Shown here: positions 36,241-47,191 of the stretch, piece after piece
Layout of the letters: each line of letters begins with the position of its first letter
How positions within the stretch are numbered: the stretch's first letter is position 1
Assembly: GCA_964572045.1 (NCBI GenBank)
Contig: CAZNEI010000007.1
Coordinates: 15,052 to 79,051 of the forward strand
Length of the DNA stretch: 64,000 nucleotides
From: CBDCKR01 sp964572045
Lineage (GTDB): Bacteria > Gemmatimonadota > Gemmatimonadetes > Longimicrobiales > Gaopeijiaceae
Direction of reading: 5' to 3'
Notes under the pieces: generated by a model
Database searches by the model: none
What the model saw: the letters and a program-made list of their open reading frames with translations, nothing else
What the model was told of the DNA's origin: nothing
Position numbers and translations under genes: made by a program

Positions 36241-36894
36241 GTGCTCCCCAGGCTGCGATACGACGCCAAGCTTACGAAGATCCTACGCGTCGGGTCAGCC
36301 GTTTTCGCCGAGAAGGGCTACAACGGTGCGAGCATCCGGGATATCTCGGCCGCCACCGGCATTAGTCTCTCGGGGCTCTACTACTATTTCCAGAGCAAGG
36401 AAGAGCTGCTCTTCCTCATACAGAGCCACTGCTTCGACGCCCTCCTTAGACGCCTCGACCAGGACCTCGCGGGCGTCGGGGAGCCGCGAGACCGCCTCGC
36501 AGTGATCGTGCGGAATCACCTGCACTTTTTCACCAACAACATGCCCGAGATGAAGGTGCTCTCGCACGAGGCCGACGCCCTGACAGGCGAGTACCGGAGC
36601 CAAATCGCCGAACGGAAGCGGGCGTACGTGCGCGCCGTGCTGGGCTGCGTCGGCACGCTAGCGCCCGATCTCGAGCCGGAGGACCTGCGGGTGTCCACCT
36701 TTTCGCTCTTCGGAATGATGAACTGGATCTATACGTGGTACAAACCCGGCAGAGATGTCCCGGTTGAGCGGCTGAGCTCGACCGTGCTGAAGATCTTCCT
36801 TCAGGGCGTGGGGAGAGCCTCGGCCTCGCAGCAGCGGGCCGAACCGATCGCGCCGTCGTCTGGAGAGGGGGCCTCCGTGTGGACGGATCCGTAA
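36241..36894 (+). CDS. TetR-family transcriptional regulator
   Basis: A 217-residue repressor-type regulator. The N-terminal DNA-binding domain reads LRVGSAVFAEKGYNGASIRD, then ISAATGISLSGLYYYFQSKE, the classic TetR helix-turn-helix. The C-terminal ligand pocket belongs to the group that senses acyl-CoA or aromatic acyl-CoA thioesters. GTG 36241 was chosen for the perfect AGGAGG eight bases before it; a TTG at 36217 has none. It lies 85 bases upstream of the beta-oxidation operon and is its probable regulator. Confidence 0.9.
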   Translation: MLPRLRYDAKLTKILRVGSAVFAEKGYNGASIRDISAATGISLSGLYYYFQSKEELLFLIQSHCFDALLRRLDQDLAGVGEPRDRLAVIVRNHLHFFTNNMPEMKVLSHEADALTGEYRSQIAERKRAYVRAVLGCVGTLAPDLEPEDLRVSTFSLFGMMNWIYTWYKPGRDVPVERLSSTVLKIFLQGVGRASASQQRAEPIAPSSGEGASVWTDP

Positions 36895-36979
36895 GCTCGG
36901 ACCGCAGGTCCGGCACGCACGCTGGGTCCGTCATCGTGTTATCGTTTCGGCTGACGCGCCAAGGAAGCAGATATATCAA

Positions 36980-37779
36980 ATGACTGACAAGACCCTCGTG
37001 CACTACGACGTCGAGCGCGGCGTGGCCGTTCTGACCCTCGACAGCCCACCCGCCAATACCTACACCCATGAGATGATGGTGCAGCTCGATCAGGCGATCA
37101 TCCGAGCCCGATTCGACGACGGTGTACAGGTAATCGTGGTTACGGGCGCAGGGGAGAAGTTCTTCTGTGCGGGGGCCGACATCCGGATGCTCTCGGAGGT
37201 CACCGCGGGCTTCAAGTACTGCTTTTGCCTCCACGCCAACGAGACGCTGAACCGATTTGAGCAAACGCCGAAGCCGGTCATCGGAGCGCTCAACGGCCAC
37301 GCGGTGGGGGGAGGACTGGAGATCGCCCTTGCGTGTGACATCAGGCTCGCACGCAAGGACGGAGGTCAGTGCGGCCTTCCCGAAGTCGCTCTCGGCGTGC
37401 TGCCGGGCACGGGCGGCACGGAGCGGCTTGTTCGGCTCGTCGGGAAAGCGAAGGCCATCGAGCTGATGGCGTCGGGAGAGGTCTTCGACTTCAATCGAGG
37501 GCTCGAGCTCGGACTCATCAATCGGATCGTCGAAGCCGAAAGCAGCTCCGCGTTCAAATTGAAGGTCATGGAGTACGCGCGGCAGTTCACCACCCCCAAT
37601 GCGGCGGTGAAGGCCGTGGGCAACATCAAGCGCTCCGTGCAAACGGCTCCGAGCTGCCCTTCGAGTTGGCCCTGTCGCTCGAGCGCGAGCTCCAGCAGCA
37701 GCTGTTCCAGAGCAAGGATGCCAAGGAGGGCCTTTCCGCCTACGTGGAGAGACGGAAAGCCGCGTTCACGGGCACCTGA
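36980..37779 (+). CDS. Enoyl-CoA hydratase/isomerase family protein, frameshifted near the C terminus
   Basis: A crotonase-fold protein of about 266 residues once the frame is corrected. The active-site glutamates are in HAVGGGLEIALACDIRL and GLPEVALG, and the oxyanion-hole motif in FFCAGADIRML. From about 37641 (in the bases gtgcaaacggctcc) the coding frame changes. The family-like tail GSELPFELALSLERELQQQ to RRKAAFTGT continues one base back to the stop at 37779, while the original frame runs on to 37960 as nonsense. One missing base in or next to the AAA is enough to explain it. It is the first structural gene behind the TetR regulator. Assembly error is a fair alternative to real inactivation. 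Confidence 0.82.
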
Positions 37780-37956
37780 GGTGCAACGTTTGATGGCCGA
37801 TTCCGGATCGCCAGGGTTAGGGTGGTCAAGGCGCCGACGGGCGCGCGCGCCGATCGACGGCAGACCGCGCCGCGGGGACCCGCAGACGGCTCGCGTGCCG
37901 ACCAACAAGGTCCTCCGATCTCCGATACCCCTTCGTTGCTATGGAGGCCTGAGACG

Positions 37957-39146
<1,190 letters not shown>

Positions 39147-39150
<4 letters not shown>

Positions 39151-40013
39151 GAGCTGCGATAGGGCGGGTCGCGGTGCTCGGGGCCGGTACGATGGGCCAC
39201 GGCATCGCGCAGGTCTGCGCCGGCGCCGGCGTTCAGACGACCCTCTATGACATCGATCCGGCCGCGGCCGAGGCGGGATTGAAGCGGATCCGGGCCAACC
39301 TCGCCAAGGGAGTAGCTCTCAAGAAGATCAGGCCCGAGGATCGTGGTGCGACGCTTGAGCTCGTCAAGCTGAGCTCCGACCTCACCTCCGCACTCGACAA
39401 CACTCCGCTCGTCATCGAGGCGGCTCCGGAATCGCTGGAGATCAAGGAAAGCCTCTTCCGGACCGCAGAAGCGAAGGTGGGAAAGGACACGATCCTCGCC
39501 ACGAACACCTCGTCGCTGAGCATCTCCCGCCTCGCCCGCGACCTGGACCGCCCACAGCGCTTCTTGGGCATGCATTTCTTCAACCCGGTCCACATCTTGG
39601 AGCTGGTGGAGGTGGTCAGGGGCGAGGAGACTTCCGACCAAGCCACCAGCGCGATCGTGGACTTCGCCCGTTTCATCGGCAAGGAGCCGGTCGTGGTCAG
39701 GGACTCTCCTGGATTCGCCTCGTCGCGGCTCGGGATCATACTCGGCCTCGAGGCGATCCGGATGGTGGAGGCAGGGGTCGCGAGCCCCGCGGCGATCGAC
39801 AAGGCGATGGTGCTGGGCTATCGGCATCCGATGGGTCCGCTCAGGTTGAGTGATCTGGTCGGGCTCGACGTACGGCTCGACATCGCCAAGTACCTTCATG
39901 GCACCCTGCAAAGCGAAGCGTTTCGGCCGCCCGACCTCCTCAAGCGAATGGTCGCCGAGGGCAAACTCGGCAAGAAATCGGGAGAGGGCTTCTACCTCTG
40001 GGACAGCGAATGA
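39147..40013 (+). CDS. 3-hydroxyacyl-CoA dehydrogenase (3-hydroxybutyryl-CoA or PaaH type)
   Basis: A 288-residue NAD(P)-dependent dehydrogenase. The Rossmann motif is VAVLGAGTMGHGIAQVCA near residue 8; the catalytic region includes TNTSSLSISRLA and GMHFFNPVHILELVEVV with the catalytic His. It oxidises the L-3-hydroxyacyl-CoA formed by the crotonase to the 3-oxo form used by the thiolase. It overlaps the thiolase before it and the crotonase after it by four bases (ATGA). Confidence 0.93.
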
Positions 40014-40789
40014 GCGACGCGCCGCTCTTGGTGGAACGGAACGGAGCTCTCGGCGTCCTCACGCTGAACCGACCGGACAAGCTCAATGCCCTGGATCAGC
40101 GAACGCGGCAGCTTGTCGTAGACGCGTTGCAAGATCTTGCTCACGATCAGGACATCCGGGTGGCGATCCTTCGTGGAGCGGGCGAGAGGGCATTCGTCGC
40201 GGGAGCAGACGTCACCGAGTTCGCGTCGCGCACGCCGACCGAGCAACGCGAGGTCTATCGGCGGCCCCGCGTGTACGAAGTAGCGGCCGCGTTTCCCAAG
40301 CCTCTGATCGCTGCGATCCACGGATTCTGCGTCGGCGGTGGGTGCGAGCTGGCGCTAGCGTGCGACTTGCGCGTGGCCGATCGTACGGCACTCTTCAGTC
40401 AGGCGGAGATCCGACTGGGCCTGATTCCCGGGGCCGGGGGGACGCAGCGCCTCGCGAGGCTGGTGGGGGCGGGCCAGGCGATGCGGATCGCCCTCACCGG
40501 AGACTTCATAGAGGCGGACGAGGCCTACCGGATCGGGCTGGTGGAGTTTCTGGTCGCCGAGGGGAAGCACTTCGATAAGGCGCGCGACCTGGCGGAGCGC
40601 ATGGCTCGCTGGAGTCCCGTGGCTCTGCGTCTCGCCAAGCAATCCGTGCGGGCCGCTCTGGAGACGCCGCTCTCGGCCGGACTAGAGTTGGAGCGAGAGC
40701 TCTTTCTCTCCGCCTTTACGAGTGAAGACGGGAGGGAGGGCGTGCGGGCGTTCGTCGAGAAGCGGAAGCCGGAATTCAAGGGCCGATGA
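40010..40789 (+). CDS. Enoyl-CoA hydratase
   Basis: A 259-residue crotonase. The two catalytic glutamates lie in GGGCELALACDLRVAD and FSQAEIRLGLIPGAGGTQRL, and the oxyanion hole in AFVAGADVTEF. It hydrates trans-2-enoyl-CoA. The intact copy complements the frameshifted paralogue at the start of the operon. Both of its ends overlap neighbours as ATGA. Confidence 0.95.
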   Translation: MSDAPLLVERNGALGVLTLNRPDKLNALDQRTRQLVVDALQDLAHDQDIRVAILRGAGERAFVAGADVTEFASRTPTEQREVYRRPRVYEVAAAFPKPLIAAIHGFCVGGGCELALACDLRVADRTALFSQAEIRLGLIPGAGGTQRLARLVGAGQAMRIALTGDFIEADEAYRIGLVEFLVAEGKHFDKARDLAERMARWSPVALRLAKQSVRAALETPLSAGLELERELFLSAFTSEDGREGVRAFVEKRKPEFKGR

Positions 40790-40998
40790 AGCTGAAGGTG
40801 GTTCGCACAGCCACGGTCGCATTTCTGCTCCTGGACGGCTTTCTGACCATGTGGCCCGGACTGGTGCCCTTCAACCGCGTGCATCCGCTCGTCCTCGGGC
40901 TCCCCTTCGTCATGGCTTGGCTGACTCTCCTGCTTCTTCTGGTCGGCGTGGCGCTCTGGGTGCTCGAGGTGGCCGAGCGGCGCGCCGGAAACCGATAA
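40786..40998 (+). CDS. DUF3311-type small membrane protein
   Basis: A 70-residue protein with two membrane helices (VAFLLLDGFLTMWPGLVPF and LPFVMAWLTLLLLLVGVALW). Proteins of this size and pattern (DUF3311) are encoded directly upstream of SSS symporters and are thought to be accessory subunits. Here the symporter starts ten bases later. Its start overlaps the crotonase stop. Confidence 0.85.
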   Translation: MKLKVVRTATVAFLLLDGFLTMWPGLVPFNRVHPLVLGLPFVMAWLTLLLLLVGVALWVLEVAERRAGNR

Positions 40999-41008
40999 AG
41001 CCGCGCTC

Positions 41009-42481
41009 GTGGCTCGCTGGCAGATCGTCTCGGGCATCATCGCCCTCTACTTGCTCGTCACCCTCTGCGTCGGGCTCTTTGCGGGCCGGAGGAGCACGAA
41101 GAGCGTTCAGGGGTTCGTCGCGGGCGACCGGAACTTCGGGTTCTGGGCCTTTTACTTCGTCACCGGAGCCAGCGTCTATTCCGCATTCGCCTTCCTGGGC
41201 GGGCCGGGATGGGCCTACGGGCGGGGAGCCGCAGCCTTCTACATCCTCAGCTATGGAGCGCTCGGGATGGCCCCGTGGTACTGGATCGGGCCGAGGGTGG
41301 CCGACCTAGGGCGGCGCCTCGGCTTCGTCACGCAGGCGCAGCTCATCGTCGGACGCTTCCCCTCCCGGGCGCTGTCGGTGTTGATCGTATCGCTCACGCT
41401 CTTCGCTCTCGTGCCCTACATCACCCTTCAGATGCGAGGGGCCGGCATTGTGATCGAGGCGGTGACGGAGGGTCACGTGCCACTCGCTCTGGGCGCGGCT
41501 CTGGCCTACGCGATCGTGGTTGCCTATGTGCTCGGCCGCGGGGTGACGGCCGTGGCATGGACCAACACCTTCCAGGGAGTGTTCATGCTAATCATCGCAT
41601 GGACGCTGGGAATCTACCTCCCGCTCCACCTCTATGGAGGTGTCACCTCCATGTTCGAGGGGATCTCCGCCCAGCGTCCGGAGCTCCTCGCGGTGCCAGG
41701 CCTCACGGCAGAGGGTGAGCCCTGGACGTGGGGCGGCTATACGACCGCCATTCTCGTCAGCCTGATCGGACTTCAGATGTGGCCCCATCTCTTCATGAAG
41801 GCCTTCACAGCGCGTGACGATGACATCATCCGGAAGACGACGATCCTCTTCCCCACCTTTCAGCTCTTCCTAGTTCCCGTGTTCATCATCGGGTTCGCGG
41901 GCGTGCTCTTCCCCGAGCGGCCCCCAGCAGACGACTTTATCTTGCCCTTCATGGTGCTTAGGACGGAGCTCCCCCCGCTGGTGGTCGGATTGTTCTGCGC
42001 CGGGGCCCTCTCCGCCTCGATGAGCACGGGTGACGCGCTTCTGCATGGAGCGGCCTCCGTGGCGGTGGAGGACGGGATCCGGCCGTTCGCCGCCCTCACC
42101 GATCAGCAGCAGCGGCGGATCATGCGCGCCCTAATCGTGGCCGTGGGAGCCATAGCCTACGCGTTGGCACTCGATGAGCGGAGTTCGCTCGTGGGACTCC
42201 TTCTGGGCTCATATGGCATCGTCTGCCAGTTCGCACCCACCGTCCTCGCCGCGCTCTTTTGGCGGCGTGCCACGACAGCCGGAGCGTTGGCCGGACTGTT
42301 GGCCGGCTCCGCCGTGGCCGTCTTCTTCTTCTTGAACGGCTCTCTTAAGCCCCTGGACCTGCACGAGGGCGTACTGGGCCTACTGGTCCACCTACCGATC
42401 CTCGTACTTGTGAGCCTGGCTACTCGGCCTCAGGATGAGGAGCATTCCTCGGCCTTCGTCGGACGTGGAGGCACCGGATGA
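41009..42481 (+). CDS. Sodium:solute symporter (SSS family), second copy
   Basis: A 490-residue polytopic transporter. The family motifs are FVAGDRNFGFWAFYFVTGAS, GGPGWAYGRG and LFCAGALSASMSTGDALLHG. It starts at GTG 41009. Paired with DUF3311 and inside a beta-oxidation operon, it probably imports the carboxylate that the operon degrades, such as phenylacetate or a short-chain acid; that substrate is inference. Its stop overlaps the chorismate mutase start as ATGA. Confidence 0.92.
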   Translation: MARWQIVSGIIALYLLVTLCVGLFAGRRSTKSVQGFVAGDRNFGFWAFYFVTGASVYSAFAFLGGPGWAYGRGAAAFYILSYGALGMAPWYWIGPRVADLGRRLGFVTQAQLIVGRFPSRALSVLIVSLTLFALVPYITLQMRGAGIVIEAVTEGHVPLALGAALAYAIVVAYVLGRGVTAVAWTNTFQGVFMLIIAWTLGIYLPLHLYGGVTSMFEGISAQRPELLAVPGLTAEGEPWTWGGYTTAILVSLIGLQMWPHLFMKAFTARDDDIIRKTTILFPTFQLFLVPVFIIGFAGVLFPERPPADDFILPFMVLRTELPPLVVGLFCAGALSASMSTGDALLHGAASVAVEDGIRPFAALTDQQQRRIMRALIVAVGAIAYALALDERSSLVGLLLGSYGIVCQFAPTVLAALFWRRATTAGALAGLLAGSAVAVFFFLNGSLKPLDLHEGVLGLLVHLPILVLVSLATRPQDEEHSSAFVGRGGTG

Positions 42482-42810
42482 TTCCAATGAGCCACGACAC
42501 CCAGCCTCCGAGCGGCGACCAAGCTTCCCGGACCCAGCTCGCCACGCTGCGGAGCCAGATCATGCAGCTGGACGACGACCTCATCCGCCTCATCGGCCGG
42601 CGCCGAGACCTGGCCATGGAGATCGGGCGAGTGAAACAAGTCCTGGGTCTTCCGGTGCTCGACCCGGCCCACGAAGCTCAGGTCGTGCGGCGCGCTGCCG
42701 AGATAGCCCGCAAGCGAGGCGTCGATCCAGAGCTTGCCCGCGAGGTGATCCGGCGCATCATCTCCGCTGCCCGTCAGGCGCAGAGCAGCCCTTCTCCCGA
42801 AGGCGGGTAG
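42478..42810 (+). CDS. Chorismate mutase, AroQ type
   Basis: A 110-residue helical enzyme that converts chorismate to prephenate for phenylalanine and tyrosine. The conserved sequence is LRSQIMQLDDDLIRLIGRRR, LAMEIGRVKQ and HEAQVVRRA, with the active-site Arg and Lys positions of the AroQ fold. No prephenate dehydratase domain is attached. It is unusual as the last gene of a catabolic operon; the overlap of four bases with the symporter shows they are co-translated. Confidence 0.9.
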   Translation: MIPMSHDTQPPSGDQASRTQLATLRSQIMQLDDDLIRLIGRRRDLAMEIGRVKQVLGLPVLDPAHEAQVVRRAAEIARKRGVDPELAREVIRRIISAARQAQSSPSPEGG

Positions 42811-42824
42811 CTCGTCTGCGGAGA

Positions 42825-43811
42825 TCAGTCATCCGCGCGCCGGACGGCGGAGCGCGGCATACCCAGAACCGCCACGACATCCAAGGCCCTACCGACGGGA
42901 ACTCGGAGGGGGTATGCGGGGCCCGGAGGCGTAAAGTCGCGGACGAGGTGTGGGTTCAGCTCGTGAATACGCTCGGGTGACACGCCGACGGCCGTCGCGA
43001 CGTCTGCGAGGCGGGTCTCGCCCGGCGTCCAGACGATATCGTACAAGTAGGGCTCGGCACGCGTCACCTCGAAGCCGTACTTCGAGGCGTACCGTGCCAC
43101 GTACGTGGCCGCCAGAAGCTTCGGCACGAAGTTGGCGGTCTCCGACGGCAGGAGATCGATGATCTCCCAGTAGAGGCTCTCATCCCCCGCGCGTCCCCGC
43201 GCATGCCGGTTGAGGATCTCGGACACCCGTGTTGGGCCCGCGTTGTAGGCCGCCGCGGCGAGATACCACGATCCGTACCGCTGGAAGAGTTCGCTAAGGT
43301 AGTCGAGGGCCGCGTCCGTAGCCCGCACCGGGTCGCGCCTCTCGTCTACGTAGGAATCAATGCGGAGTCCGTACGCCAAAGCCGTTGGGCCCATGAACTG
43401 CCACACCCCGAGTGCCGAGACATAGGAACGGGCGCCTGGAACAAAGCCGGACTCGATCAGGGCCAAGTAGATCAACTCCTCGGGCATGTCGCGCTCGCGA
43501 AGCTTCGCCGTGATCATCTCCGAGTAGAGGCCCTGCCTCGAAAGAAGCTCCTCGAAGGCGGCTTTCTGCTCGGTAATGAACCGACGCGCCCAAAGCTTGA
43601 CGCGCTCGTTCATCTGAAGCGGCAGCTCGGCTGACGCCAGCTCCCGTTCGATGTCGGCCAAGACCGCCGGTACAGCCTCTTCGCTCAGCCATGCGGCGTC
43701 GGCACCCGCGTCACCGGTCTCGGTGAGCATCCGGCAGGCGACGAACACCGCCGAGAGCCCAAATACGGCGCCGGCAGCGAGCCGTCGCGGCCACGCTTGT
43801 CCCTGCTTCAT
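42825..43811 (-). CDS. Lytic transglycosylase (MltD-like) with a C-terminal LysM-like segment
   Basis: A 328-residue exported murein hydrolase. A hydrophobic leader (LAAGAVFGLSAVFVAC) ends at Cys26 and may be a lipoprotein or Sec signal. The SLT domain has the catalytic Glu120 (LIYLALIESGF), then GVWQFMGPTALAYGL and AAAYNAGPTRVSEIL. A C-terminal LysM-like stretch follows (VGVSPERIHELNPHL). It cleaves the glycan strands of peptidoglycan. The start ATG 43811 is 57 codons inside an open frame that has no leader. Confidence 0.9.
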   Translation of the reverse strand: MKQGQAWPRRLAAGAVFGLSAVFVACRMLTETGDAGADAAWLSEEAVPAVLADIERELASAELPLQMNERVKLWARRFITEQKAAFEELLSRQGLYSEMITAKLRERDMPEELIYLALIESGFVPGARSYVSALGVWQFMGPTALAYGLRIDSYVDERRDPVRATDAALDYLSELFQRYGSWYLAAAAYNAGPTRVSEILNRHARGRAGDESLYWEIIDLLPSETANFVPKLLAATYVARYASKYGFEVTRAEPYLYDIVWTPGETRLADVATAVGVSPERIHELNPHLVRDFTPPGPAYPLRVPVGRALDVVAVLGMPRSAVRRADD

Positions 43812-43998
43812 ACGGTAGAAGATCTTCTCACTGTTCTCCTCGCACCCCTGCGGAGAGACGTGAGGCAAGATCCACGCCAGACGCGAGTATCGGAAAAGCG
43901 GAGAAGGGAATCCGGGCCCGAGCGAACGTGCTCGGCAAGAGGAAGCCTGCTCGGTAGGCGGCCCTCGCGGGGCACGCCTCAAGAAGACTGTTCGGAAC

Positions 43999-44253
43999 TT
44001 ATCCGATGGCGTAAACCGATACTGCCTTGCGCCGACGGTACGTCTCGAACTTCACCACGCCGTCGGCTGTGGCGAACAGGGTGTCGTCTTTGCCGCGAGC
44101 GACATTGCGACCTGGGTGGAAGCGAGTCCCGCGCTGCCTCACGATGATGCTGCCGGCGCTGACCCGCTCTCCGCCGAAGCGCTTCACACCGAGTCGCTTC
44201 GCATTGCTGTCGCGGCCGTTTCGGCTTGAGCCTACGCCCTTCTTATGTGCCAT
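43999..44253 (-). CDS. rpmA: 50S ribosomal protein L27
   Basis: An 84-residue L27 with the N-terminal MAHKKGVGSSRNGRDSNAKR reaching the peptidyl-transferase centre, then GTRFHPGRNVARGKDDTLF. There is no N-terminal extension needing cleavage. It starts 33 bases after rplU, the standard pair. Confidence 0.98.
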   Translation of the reverse strand: MAHKKGVGSSRNGRDSNAKRLGVKRFGGERVSAGSIIVRQRGTRFHPGRNVARGKDDTLFATADGVVKFETYRRRKAVSVYAIG

Positions 44254-44286
44254 GAGACATCCCTCGGTGTGCCTACCCGGGGCCCA

Positions 44287-44598
44287 CTACATCCTGATGT
44301 CAGCGATCCGGACTTCCGTGAACTTCTGTCTATGACCTTGCTTCTTGCGGTGGCCCTTCCTGCGCTTCCGCTTGAACACAATGATCTTCTTGTCCTTCCC
44401 GTGGCGGAGTACCTTGGCGGTGACCTCGGCTCCACTGACCACAGGGCTGCCCACCTTTACATCGCGACCGTCCGAGGCGAGCAGGACGTCGTGGAAGGAG
44501 ATCGTGCTCCCCTCCTCCACCTTCACGGACGGAATCCACAGCCTCGCCCCGCGCCGTGCCGTGAACTGCTTCCCGCCGGTCCGAAAAACCGCGTACAT
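44287..44598 (-). CDS. rplU: 50S ribosomal protein L21
   Basis: A 103-residue L21 beginning MYAVFRTGGKQFTARRG and ending in the basic KRRKGHRKKQGHRQKF segment that binds 23S rRNA. The chosen ATG 44598 removes eight non-family residues from a longer frame. It is first of the rplU-rpmA pair and follows RNase G. Confidence 0.98.
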   Translation of the reverse strand: MYAVFRTGGKQFTARRGARLWIPSVKVEEGSTISFHDVLLASDGRDVKVGSPVVSGAEVTAKVLRHGKDKKIIVFKRKRRKGHRKKQGHRQKFTEVRIADIRM

Positions 44599-44701
44599 AC
44601 CACGCCTTATTCGCGGTGCCAATTGTCATTTGCGATAGCTTGCAAAGCTCGCGGAACCTCAGAAGGAGGTCAAGGCGTCCCCCTCCCGACCGTTGGCGCC
44701 C

Positions 44702-46225
44702 CTAGGCGGCGGCGTACCGCGCCGTCACATCTGTTTCGGCCGCCCCCGATAGGATCCGGAAGTCATCCTCCCGAAGAAGGGGATCATCCCGCATATCGAG
44801 GGACAGCTTGGTGCCTCGTCTTAGCCTCCGCAGAAAATCCAGCTCCTCGTTAAGGATCCAGAGGATCACTTCGGGATGCATTCGGATCAGAACCTTCCGC
44901 TCCTCACCTCTCGCTGCCACCCGCCTGATCGCCTTCTCGATTCTCCGTACGACGGTCGCGGGGGTGTAGACCCTGCCGCCTCCGTTGCAATGGTCACAAC
45001 GCTTGGTGAGCGAGTTGAAGAGCGAGGGCCGGACCCGCTGACGGGTCATCTCGACGAGTCCAAGGTCCGAGACATCGAACGCCTTGGTCCGGGCTCGATC
45101 TCGGCCGAGATGCGTCCTCAGCTCCCGTAGCACCTGTTCGCGATCTCGCTGCGACTCCATGTCGATGAAGTCGCACACGACGATGCCTCCGATGTCCCGC
45201 AATCGGAGCTGGCGCGCGATCTCCCGGGCAGCATCCAAGTTGGTCTTGAGAATCGTGTGTTCGGGGTCCTTCTTCCCCGTGTAGCGTCCCGTGTTGACGT
45301 CGATGGACACGAGCGCCTCGGTGGGCTCGATCACGATGTAGCCCCCCGAGCGAAGGTCCACCTTCTTGTGGAAAGCCCCTTGGATCTCTTCGCCGACCCC
45401 GTGCTTGTCGAACAGCGATACCACCTCCGAGTGTAGACGGACACGGTCCTTTAGATCGGGGGCCACGCCCTTCACGTATCGGAGAATCTCCTTGTAGATC
45501 GCCTTGTTGTCGACAGTTATCGACTCAAAGCGGTTGCTGAAGAGGTCCCGGATCACCCCACTGATGAGCTTGGCCTCCCGATGAAGGAGGGCCGGAGCCT
45601 CCGACCCCTCACGCTTCTTCAGGATCTTCTTCCAATTGCCTCTGAGGCGCTTGAACTCCCTTCGCAGCGTGTCCTCATTGAGCTCCTCACTCACCGTACG
45701 GACGATGACACCCCCACCGTTTCTGGGAAGGATGCCGGTGGCGAGCTTGCGCAAGCGGGCGCGCTCCCCCCGGTCCCCGATCTTGCGGCTGACTCCCACG
45801 CGGGACGCTCCGGGCATATAGACGAGGAATCGTCCCGGCAGCGAGACTCGCGCCGTCAGGCGGGGGCCTTTGGTTCCGATCGGCTCTTTGGTGACCTGCA
45901 CAACCAGCTGCTGGCCCTTCTTGATCAGTTGCTGGATTCCCGAATTCTTCTTCCGGCGCTGGCGCCGGGCTCCGCCGCCGCTCTCGTCACCGTCCTCCTC
46001 TGTCTCGACGTCGGAGACATGCAGGAACCCTGCCTTGCCGGTGCCGATGTCGACGAACGCGGCTTGAATGCCCGGCAGTACGGCCTCCACCCTGCCCAGG
46101 TAGAGGTCGCCGAGCAGACGCCCTTGGTCGGGCCGGTCGAACATCATCTCGACCAACCGTCCGTCTTCCATGAGCGCCACCCACGATTCGCGGGCACTGG
46201 CACTCACGAGGATCTCTCTCCTCAA
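44702..46225 (-). CDS. rng: Ribonuclease E/G family protein
   Basis: A 507-residue endoribonuclease of RNase G type that processes rRNA and begins mRNA decay. An N-terminal S1 region is interrupted by a Glu/Arg-rich insertion (about 60-80). The catalytic aspartates are in VSIDVNTGR and VVCDFIDM, followed by the zinc-link RCDHCNGGG. TTG 46225 was chosen: it is seven bases after AAGGAG and starts REILVSASARESWVALMEDG, the family N terminus. A GTG six codons later also has GAGGAG. The rng-rplU-rpmA order is common. Confidence 0.93.
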   Translation of the reverse strand: MRREILVSASARESWVALMEDGRLVEMMFDRPDQGRLLGDLYLGRVEAVLPGIQAAFVDIGTGKAGFLHVSDVETEEDGDESGGGARRQRRKKNSGIQQLIKKGQQLVVQVTKEPIGTKGPRLTARVSLPGRFLVYMPGASRVGVSRKIGDRGERARLRKLATGILPRNGGGVIVRTVSEELNEDTLRREFKRLRGNWKKILKKREGSEAPALLHREAKLISGVIRDLFSNRFESITVDNKAIYKEILRYVKGVAPDLKDRVRLHSEVVSLFDKHGVGEEIQGAFHKKVDLRSGGYIVIEPTEALVSIDVNTGRYTGKKDPEHTILKTNLDAAREIARQLRLRDIGGIVVCDFIDMESQRDREQVLRELRTHLGRDRARTKAFDVSDLGLVEMTRQRVRPSLFNSLTKRCDHCNGGGRVYTPATVVRRIEKAIRRVAARGEERKVLIRMHPEVILWILNEELDFLRRLRRGTKLSLDMRDDPLLREDDFRILSGAAETDVTARYAAA

Positions 46226-46854
46226 GTTAGCTCTCCTTGGTCGGCCTATCCGTAGCCGATCCCGCCGGTGCGCCTGACTGCCCCGGCCTCGTCCCTCCCT
46301 CGTCCGAGGGAAGAGCAAAGCCGGCCGCGGTTTGGGCGCGTGCTGGGCGGGCCAGCGGCCCAGATACGGCTCCATGTCATGCCAGCGCCGGTCCGCCTCC
46401 CGTCCCTTCGACAAGCGACCGACCGACCACTGGACCCGAATTCGTTGATTTCCCAGCCGATCTCGCAGACCCCACGCCATCGCACATTCTTCGCTCCAAC
46501 GGCGCGATCCCTCGTCCTCCACCCGTGATTTGGGATCGGCGCGGCTCATGCCGCGCATCAAAGGCAGAGAGAACTCCGCCGTCGGGACCTCCGTCGGGAA
46601 TCGACGGACGTGGCCTTCGAGGTAGGCGTCTGCGAGACGCGAAGCGCCCCTTCGCGTGAGCCTCCGTGGTGACCCGCGGCGAGTTCGGCCGGGTGTGCGG
46701 GGAATCCCAGATACTCCCTTCGAGCCGCTCCCGCTCGGAGTGCCGTCGGGATACCGCGCATGGAGCCTCCCCTCGCCTCGGATTCCTCCACCTCATCATG
46801 CCGCTCTTCTCGTCCTCTCGCACCCCTTTGGAAACGCCCCATCTCCGAGTGGGA
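46226..46854. other. Intergenic, no gene supported
   Basis: Frames on both strands are open for up to 170 codons but are Arg/Pro/Ser-rich, overlap one another and show no family sequence. The bases just before 46225 hold the rng ribosome site. A short unknown gene on the minus strand cannot be excluded. Confidence 0.4.
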
Positions 46855-47070
46855 TCAGCCTTCTTGCTCTTCCTCCTCGTGGGCCGCATTCCGATCCGGC
46901 ACGAACCTGAGAGCGAAACCCGCGATCAGCGCGACCAGGCCAGCCGTCACGAGCCAGGACACTTCCAGATAGATGCCGGCGAAGCTGAGAATCGCGCCGG
47001 CCGCGAAGAACCGGATCCTCCACTCGAGAAACCGGACGGCCGGGCGGGGGCGGCGGCGGGAGAAAAACAC
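46855..47070 (-). CDS. Small membrane protein with two TM helices
   Basis: A 71-residue protein with basic N terminus, two hydrophobic segments (FFAAGAILSFAGIYLEV and LVTAGLVALIAGFALRFV) and an acidic tail (HEEEEQEG). The start codon is GTG 47070. It lies 121 bases after the cobalamin-binding mutase subunit on the same strand. No function is known. Confidence 0.65.
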   Translation of the reverse strand: MFFSRRRPRPAVRFLEWRIRFFAAGAILSFAGIYLEVSWLVTAGLVALIAGFALRFVPDRNAAHEEEEQEG

Positions 47071-47191
47071 GCAGGGCGCCTACCTGGCTACCCGATCCAA
47101 GAGGCGGACGCCTGCTCGGCTTTCGGCAAGGTGACTGGTCGGCACGATCCGACCGCGCAGACTGAGGCGGAGCGCCACGTCAGCCGAGGTC

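Noticed and set aside
46377..46889. A 170-codon minus-strand frame upstream of rng
   Set aside because: It has low-complexity Arg/Pro/Ser composition, no ribosome site or family pattern, and overlaps the small membrane gene at its start.
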